Source: UKL13-2 sp031414695 (GTDB lineage: Bacteria; Pseudomonadota; Gammaproteobacteria; Burkholderiales; Usitatibacteraceae). From it: 64,000 bases of DNA. The translations under genes and the position numbers were made by a program. Shown piece by piece: positions 47,207 to 55,616 of this stretch; within the stretch, counting starts at the first letter, position 1, and each line of letters starts with the position of its first letter. Location of the stretch: positions 15,668 through 79,667 of the forward strand of contig JANNWG010000041.1 of assembly GCA_031414695.1 (NCBI GenBank), given 5' to 3'. The notes beneath the pieces were generated by a model. That model ran no database searches. It was not told the DNA's origin and saw only the letters and a list, made by a program, of their open reading frames with translations.

Positions 47207-47273
47207 CAACAATAGCGCGATAGGTAAGCAAGTTTATTCGCACAAATACGCAAGATATTACCAATATAAAAAT

Positions 47274-47342
47274 AAAAATTCGCCTATCCACGGGTATTTT
47301 TAGCAATAAATACTTCAAAGCGCCCGCCAATAAACGACTTTA
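47274..47342. repeat. Stem-loop family copy d
   Basis: Arms TTCGCCTATCCACGGGTATT and AAGCGCCCGCCAATAAACGA pair imperfectly around AGCAATAAATACTTC. It is flanked by A-rich sequence upstream and TACTTTTTTA downstream, so it could terminate transcription. It lies between kinase gene 3 and giant gene 3. Confidence 0.65.
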
Positions 47343-47432
47343 CTTTTTTACAACTCGCTTGATACATCACGGTACGCATTCTCGTAAACCTAATTAAGTG
47401 CCACATTACGTGGGCAAACTGGGGATTCGAGT

Positions 47433-50400
47433 ATGAACACTGCCGCCACCGCCAAACCAGCATCTGAGATTGTCACTCACATGCGGCAACGCTTTTTACC
47501 TATGCTGGTATCCGCAGGCATATTGCTTAGTGCGCTCGTCACGCAGTCACAAGCTCAGCCCGTCATCCACACCATCGCGGGCAGCGGTACGCCGGGTTTT
47601 AGCGGCGACGGCGGGCAGGCGGTGAACGCAGTCCTCAGTGCACCGACGGGCATTACGGTGGATGCGGCGGGTAACTTAATCGTCTGCGATTTTGGCAATA
47701 ACCGCGTTCGCAAAATCACGCCTGCTGGTGTCATCACCACCATCGCGGGTGGCGGGCCGTCATTGGGGGACGGCGGGCAAGCGACCAGCGCCCAAATCAC
47801 CGCGCCCGTCTCGACTATTTTTGATGCTGCAGGTAATCTATATGTCGCCGGTTTTGGTGAGGCGCGTATTCGCAAGATTACGCCGGCGGGCATCATCAGC
47901 ACCATCGCGGGTACGGGGGTAGTGGGATTCAGTGGCGACGGTGGGCAAGCCGCGAGCGCCAAGCTCTATAGCCCAATCGGCTTGGCGTTTGATTCGACTG
48001 GCAATCTGTATTTCAGCGACCGCGAAAATGCGCGCGTGCGCAAAATCACCATGAGCACCGGCGTCATCACCACCGTGGCAGGTAATGGCTTCACCGTTGC
48101 CAGTGGTGATGGCGCCCAAGCTACCAGCGCGGGGCTGCATCCTTATGGCGCAATTGCCATTGATGCCAGCAATAACCTCTACATTGCGGACAACCCCAAC
48201 CATCGCATTCGCCGCGTCACGCCGGCGGGCATTATCACGACGGTGGTGGGTACTGGTGTAGCAGGCGCCAGTGGTGATGGCGGCCAAGCGTTAAGTGCGA
48301 CCATCAACGCACCATATGGCATTAAGTTTGATGCCAACGGCAATCTTTATATCGGCAGCATCGCAACATTGAACATTCGCATGGTCACCCCCGCTGGGGT
48401 CATCAGCACAATAGCGGGCAACGGCACCACCACACGCGCCGCCAATGGTGCGTCTGCACTAAGTGGTGCAGTCGCCCCCGAAATGGACATCGCCTTTGAT
48501 GCCTTGGGTAATCTGTACTTTACCTCTTTCACCGATAACCACGTTCGTAAAATTACCCGTGCCGTGCCTGCCGCGCCCACCATCGGTACCGCGACGGGTG
48601 GAGCTAACCAGGCAAGCGTGGCGTTTACGCCGCCACCATTCAATGGCGGCGCACCCGTCACGGGCTACACCGCAACCTGCGGTAGTGCCACTGGCACGGG
48701 CACGGTTTCACCAATTATTGTCAGCGGCTTAACCAGTGGTGTTGCGGTGACGTGCAGCGTCAGGGCAACCAACTATTTGGGCAATAGTGCTGCCTCTGCT
48801 GCTTCCAACAGCGTCACACCAATCGCGCCACAAACCATTGTCTTCGGCGCCGCACCTCTCATTTTTGCCAACGTCGGCAATGTGATCACTATCAGCACCG
48901 GCAGTCTGTCTGCCACTGGCGGGTTGTCTGGCAATGCGGTGGTATTCACATCCTCCACGCCGAGTATATGCACCGTAAGCGGCACTAATGGGGCGACGGT
49001 GACGGGGGTGAACTCAGGCACTTGCAGCATCAATGCCAACCAAGCGGGCAATGCCACCTATGCGCCAGCCGCGCAAGCCAGCCTAAGCTTTACCGTCTGG
49101 CTGCAACGCCATCATTTAGCGTCCAGTCAATACCATACGCTGGCAATCCGCGCGGACGGCACCTTATGGTCATGGGGCAGCAACACGTCTGGCCAACTGG
49201 GCATTGGCTCAAACACCAATAGCACAGTGGCGGTGCAAATTGGCAGCGGGACTAACTGGGTGAGTGTGGCGGCAGGCGTGGAAAATGTGACCCATAGTGC
49301 CGCGCTACGTGCCGATGGCACACTGTGGATGTGGGGCGCAAATAACTCAGGCCAACTGGGCAACGGCACCACCAATGCCGCCACCTCCCCGGTGCAAGTC
49401 GGCAGCGCCACAAACTGGACTGCGGTGACGCTTGGCGCTAACCACACCCTAGCACTCAAGAGCGATGGCACGCTGTGGGGCTGGGGCAATAGTGGCTCTC
49501 GTCAACTCGGCATCAACAATAACGCAACCAATGCCAGCCCATTGCAAATCGGTACGGCAACCAACTGGGGCGTCATTGCAGCGGGCGAGTATCATTCGCT
49601 TGCATTACGAACCGATGGCACCTTGTGGGGATGGGGCGACAACAATAGTAGACATTTAAGTAATATCGGCGTCGTAACGATCAACACGCCAACCCAACTC
49701 GATGCCAGTACCAATTGGCGCACCATTTCTGGCGGCTTCCGGCATTCGCTGGGTATACGCACCGATGGCACGTTGTGGGGCTGGGGCGTGATTGGCAATG
49801 GCAGCACGGCAACGACCATCGTCATTACCCAATCGGGCACGGCGACTAACTGGAGCGCCATTGCCGCAACCAATAACCACAGCCTGGGGCTAAAGAGCGA
49901 TGGCAGTCTCTGGTCTTGGGGGGAACATTATTTAGGCGTACTCGGCAGCGGATTGCCCGACGGCGTTTACCCCACGCCCGCGCAGGTAGGCACGGCCACA
50001 ACGTGGCGCGCGGTGGACGCAGGCAGATGGATTAGCGCAGCACTTCGTGTTGACGGTGGGGAAGTTAGTGCTTGGGGCTGGGGTGGCGGGACCGTTGGTG
50101 ACGGCACCACTGCAATTCGTACTGTGCCCACACAGTCGCTCACCGCCCCTGTGATTGGCACGGCAACGACCTTAAACGGCAGTGTCACCGTCGCCTTTAC
50201 GCCGTTTGCCGCTACCTACAATACCGTGACTGGCTACATCGCCACCAGCACGCCGGACAATATCACCGCGAGCTGTGTCGCGCCTTGCAACAGTATCAAC
50301 ATAAGCGGGCTGACCTTGGGCACGAGCTACAGCTTCACCGTTGCCACCACTAACGCCGCAGGCACGGGGCGGGCTTCCGTTGCCTCAAATAGCGTCACAC

Positions 50401-53400
50401 CAGCAACAGTGCCGGCTGCACCGGTGATTGGCATTGCGGCTGCTGGCATTGGTGAAGTCAGTGTGGCCTTCACACCACCATCGAATAACGGCGGCGTGAC
50501 GATCACTAGCTATACCGCGACCTGCGGTGCCAATAGTCAATCCGGCAGCGTCTCGCCAATCATCGTCACCGAGCTTGTCAGTGCGTCTGTCACTTGCAGC
50601 GTGGTGGCGATCAATTCGGTTGGCACGAGTGCGCCATCGGCAGCATCTAACAACGTAACGCCACTTGCCGTGCCCGATGCGCCTGTGATTGGTGTTGCCA
50701 CAGCAGGCACTGCCAGCGTGAGCGTGGCCTTCACGCCGCCGATAAACAATGGTGCCAGCGCCATTACCAGCTATACCGCCAATTGCGGGGCGAATTCCAC
50801 TAGCGGTGCGGCTTCACCACTTGTGGTCACAGGTCTTGCCAATGCCGCAGTCACTTGTACGGTCACGGCCACCAATGCTGTCGGCGTGAGCACACCATCG
50901 GCGGCTTCCAATTCAGTCACACCGGTCACCGTAGCCAATGCGCCAACAGCTGTGAGTGCTACCGCAGGCAATGGCACGATCACAGTGTCGTTTACGCCGC
51001 CGCTCGCCAATGGTGGCAGTGCCATCGCCAGCTATACGGCCACCTGTGGCTCGGCAAGTAATAGTGCAGCATCATCACCGATTACGGTTAGCGGCCTAAC
51101 CAATGGTCTCGCCACCACCTGTGTGGTACGCGCAACCAATGCGGTGGGCAACAGCGCGCCATCCGCAGCGAGCAATAGCGTCACGCCGATGGGGACACAG
51201 ACAATCACATTCGGCATGGCGCCCAGCATTGTTGTCGGTGTCAACGGCGTCGTCTCCGCCAACGGTGGTGGATCGGGCAACGCGGTGATATTTACCTCCA
51301 ACACCCCGACGATATGCAGCGTGAGTGGCCTCAATGGCTCAACTGTCACCAGCGTATCGGCGGGCACTTGCATCATCGCGGCTAATCAAGCAGCAAGTGC
51401 CAGCTTCGTCGCCGCGCCAGAAGTGACGCAAACTTTTACTGTTGGGCTGGGCAGCCAAGTCATCGTATTTGGCACGGCGCCCGTCATGATTGTTGGTGGG
51501 TCAGGCACGGTATCGGCCAATGGCGGCGCATCGACTAACCCCGTGACCTTTACGAGCCTCACCGCCAGTATTTGTTCCGTCAGCGGCAATACGGTCTTAG
51601 GCGTGGCTGTCGGTTTATGCACTATCGAGGCTGCGCAGGCGGGTAATAGTAACTACAACGCAGGCAGCGCACAGCAAAGTTTTTCAATCAGTCCGGTGAG
51701 CCAGGCGATTATGTTCGGCACTGCACCGAGTATTGGTGTGGGTGGCAGTGGCACGGTTTCCGCTAATGGTGGCGGATCAGGCAACGCGGTGGCATTTACC
51801 TCCAACACGCCAGCGGTATGCAGCGTGAGTGGCCTCAATGGATCGACTGTCACCAGCGTATCGGCGGGCACTTGCATCATCGCGGCTAACCAAGCGGCAA
51901 GTGCCACTTTCTCAGCGGCTCCGGAGGTCACCCAGACTTTCACGGTGGGGCTGGGCAGCCAAGTTGTCATATTTGTTGGTGCGGCACCTGTCATGATTGT
52001 GGGCGGCAATGGCACGCTCTCAGCCAGCGGCGGCGCATCGGGCAACCCCGTGACATTCGCGAGCCTCACCGCCAGCACATGTTCAGTCAGTGGCAATACG
52101 GTCTTAGGCGTGGCAGTCGGTGTGTGTACGGTTCAAGCGTCCCAAGCGGGCAATAGCAACTACAACGCGGGCAGCGCACAGCAAAGTTTCTCAATTGGTC
52201 AGGCGAGTCAGATCATCACCTTCAATACCCCAGCTGTGTTTGTCGGTATCGCGTTGAATTTACAGGCCAGCGGTGGGTCATCCGGCAATGCGCTCACCTA
52301 TACCTCCGCCACCCCCAGTGTGTGTGCGCTAAGCGGCAGCAATGGCGAAATCGTCACCGGCATCAGTGTGGGTGCCTGTACGCTCACCGCCAACCAAGCC
52401 GGTAATGCCAACTACACCGTCGCTGCCGCCGTATCGATCACGTTTTATACCGGCGCCAGCGTGACCTTGGCAGCGGGTGGTGCGCATGGCATCGCCTTGC
52501 GACTCGATGGATCAAATCGCACGCTATGGGCCTGGGGGCTCAACAGCGTAGGTCAGGTGGGTGATGGCACCAGCACGTCGCGATCAAGCCCAGTGCAAAT
52601 TGGCGGTGCGAGCTCGTGGGCTTCACTCTCGGCCGGTGCGTTTCACAATCTGGCGTTACGCACCGATGGCACACTCTGGACATGGGGCGGCAACTTTAAC
52701 GGGCAGCTAGGCGATGGCACCACCGATAATCGATCGAGCCCGATGCAAGTCGGCAACGTCACCACCTGGGTGGCGGTCTCCGCAGGCAGAGAGCATAGCG
52801 CAGGCTTACGCAGTGATGGCACGCTCTGGACATGGGGACAGAACCACTTGGGTCAACTCGGCGAAGGCACTGACCGCAGCAGTCCGATGCAAGTCGGCAG
52901 CGCCACCAACTGGATCGCGGTTTCCGCAGGCGAGTACCACACACTGGCATTACGCACAGACGGCACACTGTGGGCGTGGGGTCTTAATACGTCATACCAA
53001 CTGGGAGACAACACCACCAGCCAGCGCCTAACGCCCACCCAAATTGGCAGTGACACCAATTGGATGGCAGTCTCGGCGGGCGGCCAACACAGCATCGCGC
53101 TCAAGAACGATGGCAGCCTCTGGACGTGGGGAACCACGGTGCTCTCGCCGATTAAGACTAGCCCGACCCAAAACGGCACGGCCACCAACTGGACAGCCAT
53201 TCACGCAGCAACCTTCTCAGGTTTTGCGCTCCGCACGGATGGCACGGCATGGGCGTGGGGGGATAACAACCTTAAAACATTGGGCAACGCCACCTGGGCA
53301 CCTCAGGCCGACCCAACACCAGTGGTAGGCGGCGCAACATGGGCGAGTATTGCATCACTTGGAAATTTCAGTGCAGCGCGCAGAATTGACGGTACGATTT

Positions 53401-54749
53401 GGACATGGGGAAGTGCGTTCCACGGCCAACTTGGCGATGGTACTAATGTTGATCGCCTTGCACCGGGGATGGCACTGGCAGCACCCGTGATTGGCGTAGC
53501 CACGGTGGGCGCTGGTAGTGTCAGCGTGACCTTCACCGCACTAGGCGCAACATTTAACCCCGTGACAGGTTACACCGCTATCAGCTCGCCGGGCAATATC
53601 GCGGGATCATGTGTAGCGCCTTGCAGCAGTATCAACGTCACGGGATTGACCAGCGGGTCGGCCTATACCTTTGCCGTCGCGGCGATCAACGTGGCGGGCG
53701 CGGGCATGTTTTCTCAGGCATCAAATAGCGTGACACTGACGGGAATAGCACAGACCATCACCTTCGGCGCAGCACCAACAGTTATCGTCGGTGGCACCGG
53801 CACAGTATCAGCCACGGGAGGTGCATCCGGCAACGCGGTTGTGTTTAGCTCGACCACACCTAGCGTTTGTATCGTGAGTGGTCTCAATGGTGAAACGGTG
53901 ACGAGGTTGTCAGTCGGCACCTGCACCATAGCAGCTGACCAACCCGGAAATGCAACCTATCTGGCGGCCGCACAAGTCACGCAGAGTTTTAACGTGGCCG
54001 CTGCAACCTACACCGTCACCCCCTCAGCTGGGGCGAACGGCACGATCTCGCCGTCAGTTGCCACGACGGTAACAAGTGGTGCCGCGAGTGCCTTCACTAT
54101 CACACCGAACAGCGGCTACTCGGCCTCGGTGGGCGGCACATGCGGAGGATCGCTCGTTGGCACTACCTATACGACGAATACGGTTGTTGCTGACTGCACA
54201 GTTGTCGCGGGCTTTACGTTAAACGTGGCACTGAATGCGGTGCAATCGAGAAAGACCCACGGTGCAGCAGGAACGTTCGATTTAGCGATTAGCACTACAC
54301 ATCTAATTAGCGGAAACGTTGATGTTGAACCACGCGCCATCGGTGCAGGCCACACGATTGTGTTTCAGTTTAATCAGGCTGTGACTAGCATTGGTAGTGT
54401 GACAGCGGTGAATGCAAGTAGTGATCCGATTGGGGTAGCGAGTGCTGTTATCAACATGAGTAACACGACCGAAGTTGTTGTCACCCTCACAGGCATTGCG
54501 GATGCGAGCCGGGTCACTGTGACGCTAAATGGCGTCAATGGTAGTTTGAGTAGTGCAGTCTCATTAGGCTTTTTAGTAGGTGACGTGAATAACAATCGTA
54601 GCGTCGGCAATACCGACATTGCGGCGATGAAAACACGCATCGGCTTAAACGTGGACAGCACAAATTTCAAATACGACATCAATGCCAGTGGCACACTGAC
54701 TAACACCGACGTCGCGGCGGCTAAGACGCGGGTGGGGTTGGGGATTTGA
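47433..54749 (+). CDS. Giant secreted protein with NHL propeller, two RCC1 regions, Fn3 and Ig-like repeats and dockerin-like C-terminus, cassette 3
   Basis: 2,438 aa; the signal peptide ends near residue 42 (VTQSQA). NHL blades (GTPGFSGDGG type) occupy about 43-375. Then come one Fn3 and one Ig-like repeat, a first RCC1 region (about 560-900; ALRTDGTLWGWG), four Fn3 units, five Ig-like repeats, a second RCC1 region (about 1675-2015), Fn3, an Ig-like repeat, an InlB-like unit and the shared beta domain plus dockerin-like loops. A two-repeat block of 504 bp inside the Ig-like region is duplicated in tandem (about 51196-52200). No enzymatic motif is seen. Two RCC1 regions in one secreted protein are unusual; binding or adhesion is inferred. 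Confidence 0.88.
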   Translation: MNTAATAKPASEIVTHMRQRFLPMLVSAGILLSALVTQSQAQPVIHTIAGSGTPGFSGDGGQAVNAVLSAPTGITVDAAGNLIVCDFGNNRVRKITPAGVITTIAGGGPSLGDGGQATSAQITAPVSTIFDAAGNLYVAGFGEARIRKITPAGIISTIAGTGVVGFSGDGGQAASAKLYSPIGLAFDSTGNLYFSDRENARVRKITMSTGVITTVAGNGFTVASGDGAQATSAGLHPYGAIAIDASNNLYIADNPNHRIRRVTPAGIITTVVGTGVAGASGDGGQALSATINAPYGIKFDANGNLYIGSIATLNIRMVTPAGVISTIAGNGTTTRAANGASALSGAVAPEMDIAFDALGNLYFTSFTDNHVRKITRAVPAAPTIGTATGGANQASVAFTPPPFNGGAPVTGYTATCGSATGTGTVSPIIVSGLTSGVAVTCSVRATNYLGNSAASAASNSVTPIAPQTIVFGAAPLIFANVGNVITISTGSLSATGGLSGNAVVFTSSTPSICTVSGTNGATVTGVNSGTCSINANQAGNATYAPAAQASLSFTVWLQRHHLASSQYHTLAIRADGTLWSWGSNTSGQLGIGSNTNSTVAVQIGSGTNWVSVAAGVENVTHSAALRADGTLWMWGANNSGQLGNGTTNAATSPVQVGSATNWTAVTLGANHTLALKSDGTLWGWGNSGSRQLGINNNATNASPLQIGTATNWGVIAAGEYHSLALRTDGTLWGWGDNNSRHLSNIGVVTINTPTQLDASTNWRTISGGFRHSLGIRTDGTLWGWGVIGNGSTATTIVITQSGTATNWSAIAATNNHSLGLKSDGSLWSWGEHYLGVLGSGLPDGVYPTPAQVGTATTWRAVDAGRWISAALRVDGGEVSAWGWGGGTVGDGTTAIRTVPTQSLTAPVIGTATTLNGSVTVAFTPFAATYNTVTGYIATSTPDNITASCVAPCNSINISGLTLGTSYSFTVATTNAAGTGRASVASNSVTPATVPAAPVIGIAAAGIGEVSVAFTPPSNNGGVTITSYTATCGANSQSGSVSPIIVTELVSASVTCSVVAINSVGTSAPSAASNNVTPLAVPDAPVIGVATAGTASVSVAFTPPINNGASAITSYTANCGANSTSGAASPLVVTGLANAAVTCTVTATNAVGVSTPSAASNSVTPVTVANAPTAVSATAGNGTITVSFTPPLANGGSAIASYTATCGSASNSAASSPITVSGLTNGLATTCVVRATNAVGNSAPSAASNSVTPMGTQTITFGMAPSIVVGVNGVVSANGGGSGNAVIFTSNTPTICSVSGLNGSTVTSVSAGTCIIAANQAASASFVAAPEVTQTFTVGLGSQVIVFGTAPVMIVGGSGTVSANGGASTNPVTFTSLTASICSVSGNTVLGVAVGLCTIEAAQAGNSNYNAGSAQQSFSISPVSQAIMFGTAPSIGVGGSGTVSANGGGSGNAVAFTSNTPAVCSVSGLNGSTVTSVSAGTCIIAANQAASATFSAAPEVTQTFTVGLGSQVVIFVGAAPVMIVGGNGTLSASGGASGNPVTFASLTASTCSVSGNTVLGVAVGVCTVQASQAGNSNYNAGSAQQSFSIGQASQIITFNTPAVFVGIALNLQASGGSSGNALTYTSATPSVCALSGSNGEIVTGISVGACTLTANQAGNANYTVAAAVSITFYTGASVTLAAGGAHGIALRLDGSNRTLWAWGLNSVGQVGDGTSTSRSSPVQIGGASSWASLSAGAFHNLALRTDGTLWTWGGNFNGQLGDGTTDNRSSPMQVGNVTTWVAVSAGREHSAGLRSDGTLWTWGQNHLGQLGEGTDRSSPMQVGSATNWIAVSAGEYHTLALRTDGTLWAWGLNTSYQLGDNTTSQRLTPTQIGSDTNWMAVSAGGQHSIALKNDGSLWTWGTTVLSPIKTSPTQNGTATNWTAIHAATFSGFALRTDGTAWAWGDNNLKTLGNATWAPQADPTPVVGGATWASIASLGNFSAARRIDGTIWTWGSAFHGQLGDGTNVDRLAPGMALAAPVIGVATVGAGSVSVTFTALGATFNPVTGYTAISSPGNIAGSCVAPCSSINVTGLTSGSAYTFAVAAINVAGAGMFSQASNSVTLTGIAQTITFGAAPTVIVGGTGTVSATGGASGNAVVFSSTTPSVCIVSGLNGETVTRLSVGTCTIAADQPGNATYLAAAQVTQSFNVAAATYTVTPSAGANGTISPSVATTVTSGAASAFTITPNSGYSASVGGTCGGSLVGTTYTTNTVVADCTVVAGFTLNVALNAVQSRKTHGAAGTFDLAISTTHLISGNVDVEPRAIGAGHTIVFQFNQAVTSIGSVTAVNASSDPIGVASAVINMSNTTEVVVTLTGIADASRVTVTLNGVNGSLSSAVSLGFLVGDVNNNRSVGNTDIAAMKTRIGLNVDSTNFKYDINASGTLTNTDVAAAKTRVGLGI
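51196..52200 (+). repeat. Tandem duplication of about 504 bp inside giant gene 3
   Basis: The segment with GGCACTTGCATCATCGCGGC at about 51363 recurs at about 51867, exactly 504 bp (168 codons) later. Each copy covers two Ig-like repeats and ends with the conserved GCGCACAGCAAAGTTT stretch. The copies differ by scattered substitutions and a 3-bp insertion (TTTGTTGGT for TTTGGC in the second copy), so the event is not recent. Confidence 0.8.
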
Positions 54750-54840
54750 GAACTTTGTGGTTGAGCGTTTGGCGTTTGGCGTTTGACGAGAGTGGAAGTG
54801 CGTGAACTGTGAACCGTAAATAGTGAACAAAAGCGTGGGT
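54750..54840. repeat. Non-coding tail shared by giant genes 2, 3 and 4 (copy 2)
   Basis: Contains AACTTTGTGGTTGAG (shared with the tail of giant gene 4), GCGTTTGGCGTTTGGCG steps, and the block from GGAAGTGCGTGAACTGTGAA to GTGAACAAAAGCGTGGG, matching the tail of giant gene 2. Confidence 0.75.
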
Positions 54841-54878
54841 AGCTTATTTGTCAAATGAGACCTGCCCATCGTGCTTGA

Positions 54879-54937
54879 TCGCCCTATTGGCGGGCGTTTT
54901 CACGCATAAATGCTTAAAAATACCCGCCAATAGGCGA
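54879..54937. repeat. Stem-loop family copy e
   Basis: Arms CGCCCTATTGGCGGGCGTTT and AAATACCCGCCAATAGGCGA pair well, with one extra C on the left, around CACGCATAAATGCTT. It lies at the boundary between giant gene 3 and sigma gene 4, about 50 bp upstream of the -10 element. Confidence 0.75.
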
Positions 54938-54983
54938 CTTTAGCTTTCAGGCAGGTTGATACCGAACTACTCAAAAACAAGAC

Positions 54984-54992
54984 TGTTATACT
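54984..54992 (+). promoter_or_regulatory. Extended -10 promoter element of sigma gene 4
   Basis: TGTTATACT, 48 nt before the ATG at 55041. The flanks (CTCAAAAAC upstream, TTTTG and TTCATTCA downstream) match the element before sigma gene 1. Confidence 0.58.
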
Positions 54993-55040
54993 TTTGCGGT
55001 GCGTTCATTCATCACCACACATCAGTAAAACAATAGTGCC

Positions 55041-55616
55041 ATGAGCCTGCCGAATCAATCTGCCCGCGACCTCACCACCCTTCTTCACGCTTGGCGTGAG
55101 GGTAGTGGTACGGCGTTTGGCAAGTTGATCGACAGCGTGTATGGCGAGTTAAAAGTAATTGCCGCCAAGCGGATCAACCAAATTGGCGGTAACGCTACAT
55201 TGTCGCCGACTGATTTGCTGCATGAGGCGCTGATCGGCATCATGCCGGGCAATATGGATTTTAAGAATCGCGCGCATTTTTTTGCCACCATGTCGTTGGC
55301 AGTACGCGCCATCTTGGTTGATCATGCGCGGGCACGGGCGGCAGCCAAACGCGGCGGCCAGCAGATTCGCGTCACCTACACCGAAGGCAACGCCGGTGAG
55401 GCGTCGCTAGTGACAGATTTGCTGATAATCGAACAGTCGCTGACTGAGCTTGAGAGGCTCGACCCACGCTGCGGGCAGGTGGTACACCTGACGTACTTCG
55501 GCGGCTTGTCGTATGAAGAAATCGCGCTGTTACTTGATATTTCGATCTCATCGGTGACGCGCGATTTGCGTTTCGCCCGCGGCTGGATTGCCAAGGAGCT
55601 CGGTCATGACACCTGA
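55041..55616 (+). CDS. ECF-like RNA polymerase sigma factor, cassette 4
   Basis: 191 aa starting MSLPNQSARDLTTLLHAWREGSG-like, nearly the same N-terminus as cassette 1. Region 2: LSPTDLLHEALIGIMP and NRAHFFATMSLAVRAILVDHARAR. Region 4: LTYFGGLSYEEIALLLDI and the recognition helix ISSVTRDLRFARGW, which differs from cassettes 1 and 2. The promoter element and coding start resemble cassette 1, which suggests these two are the closest sigma paralogs. The kinase gene starts 11 nt before its end. Confidence 0.92.
   Translation: MSLPNQSARDLTTLLHAWREGSGTAFGKLIDSVYGELKVIAAKRINQIGGNATLSPTDLLHEALIGIMPGNMDFKNRAHFFATMSLAVRAILVDHARARAAAKRGGQQIRVTYTEGNAGEASLVTDLLIIEQSLTELERLDPRCGQVVHLTYFGGLSYEEIALLLDISISSVTRDLRFARGWIAKELGHDT

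Noticed and set aside
38440..54005. Regular repeats of 150-250 bp as a CRISPR or other array
   Set aside because: The repeats are in frame, diverged and encode protein modules (NHL, Ig-like, RCC1, Fn3); there are no identical short repeats with unique spacers.
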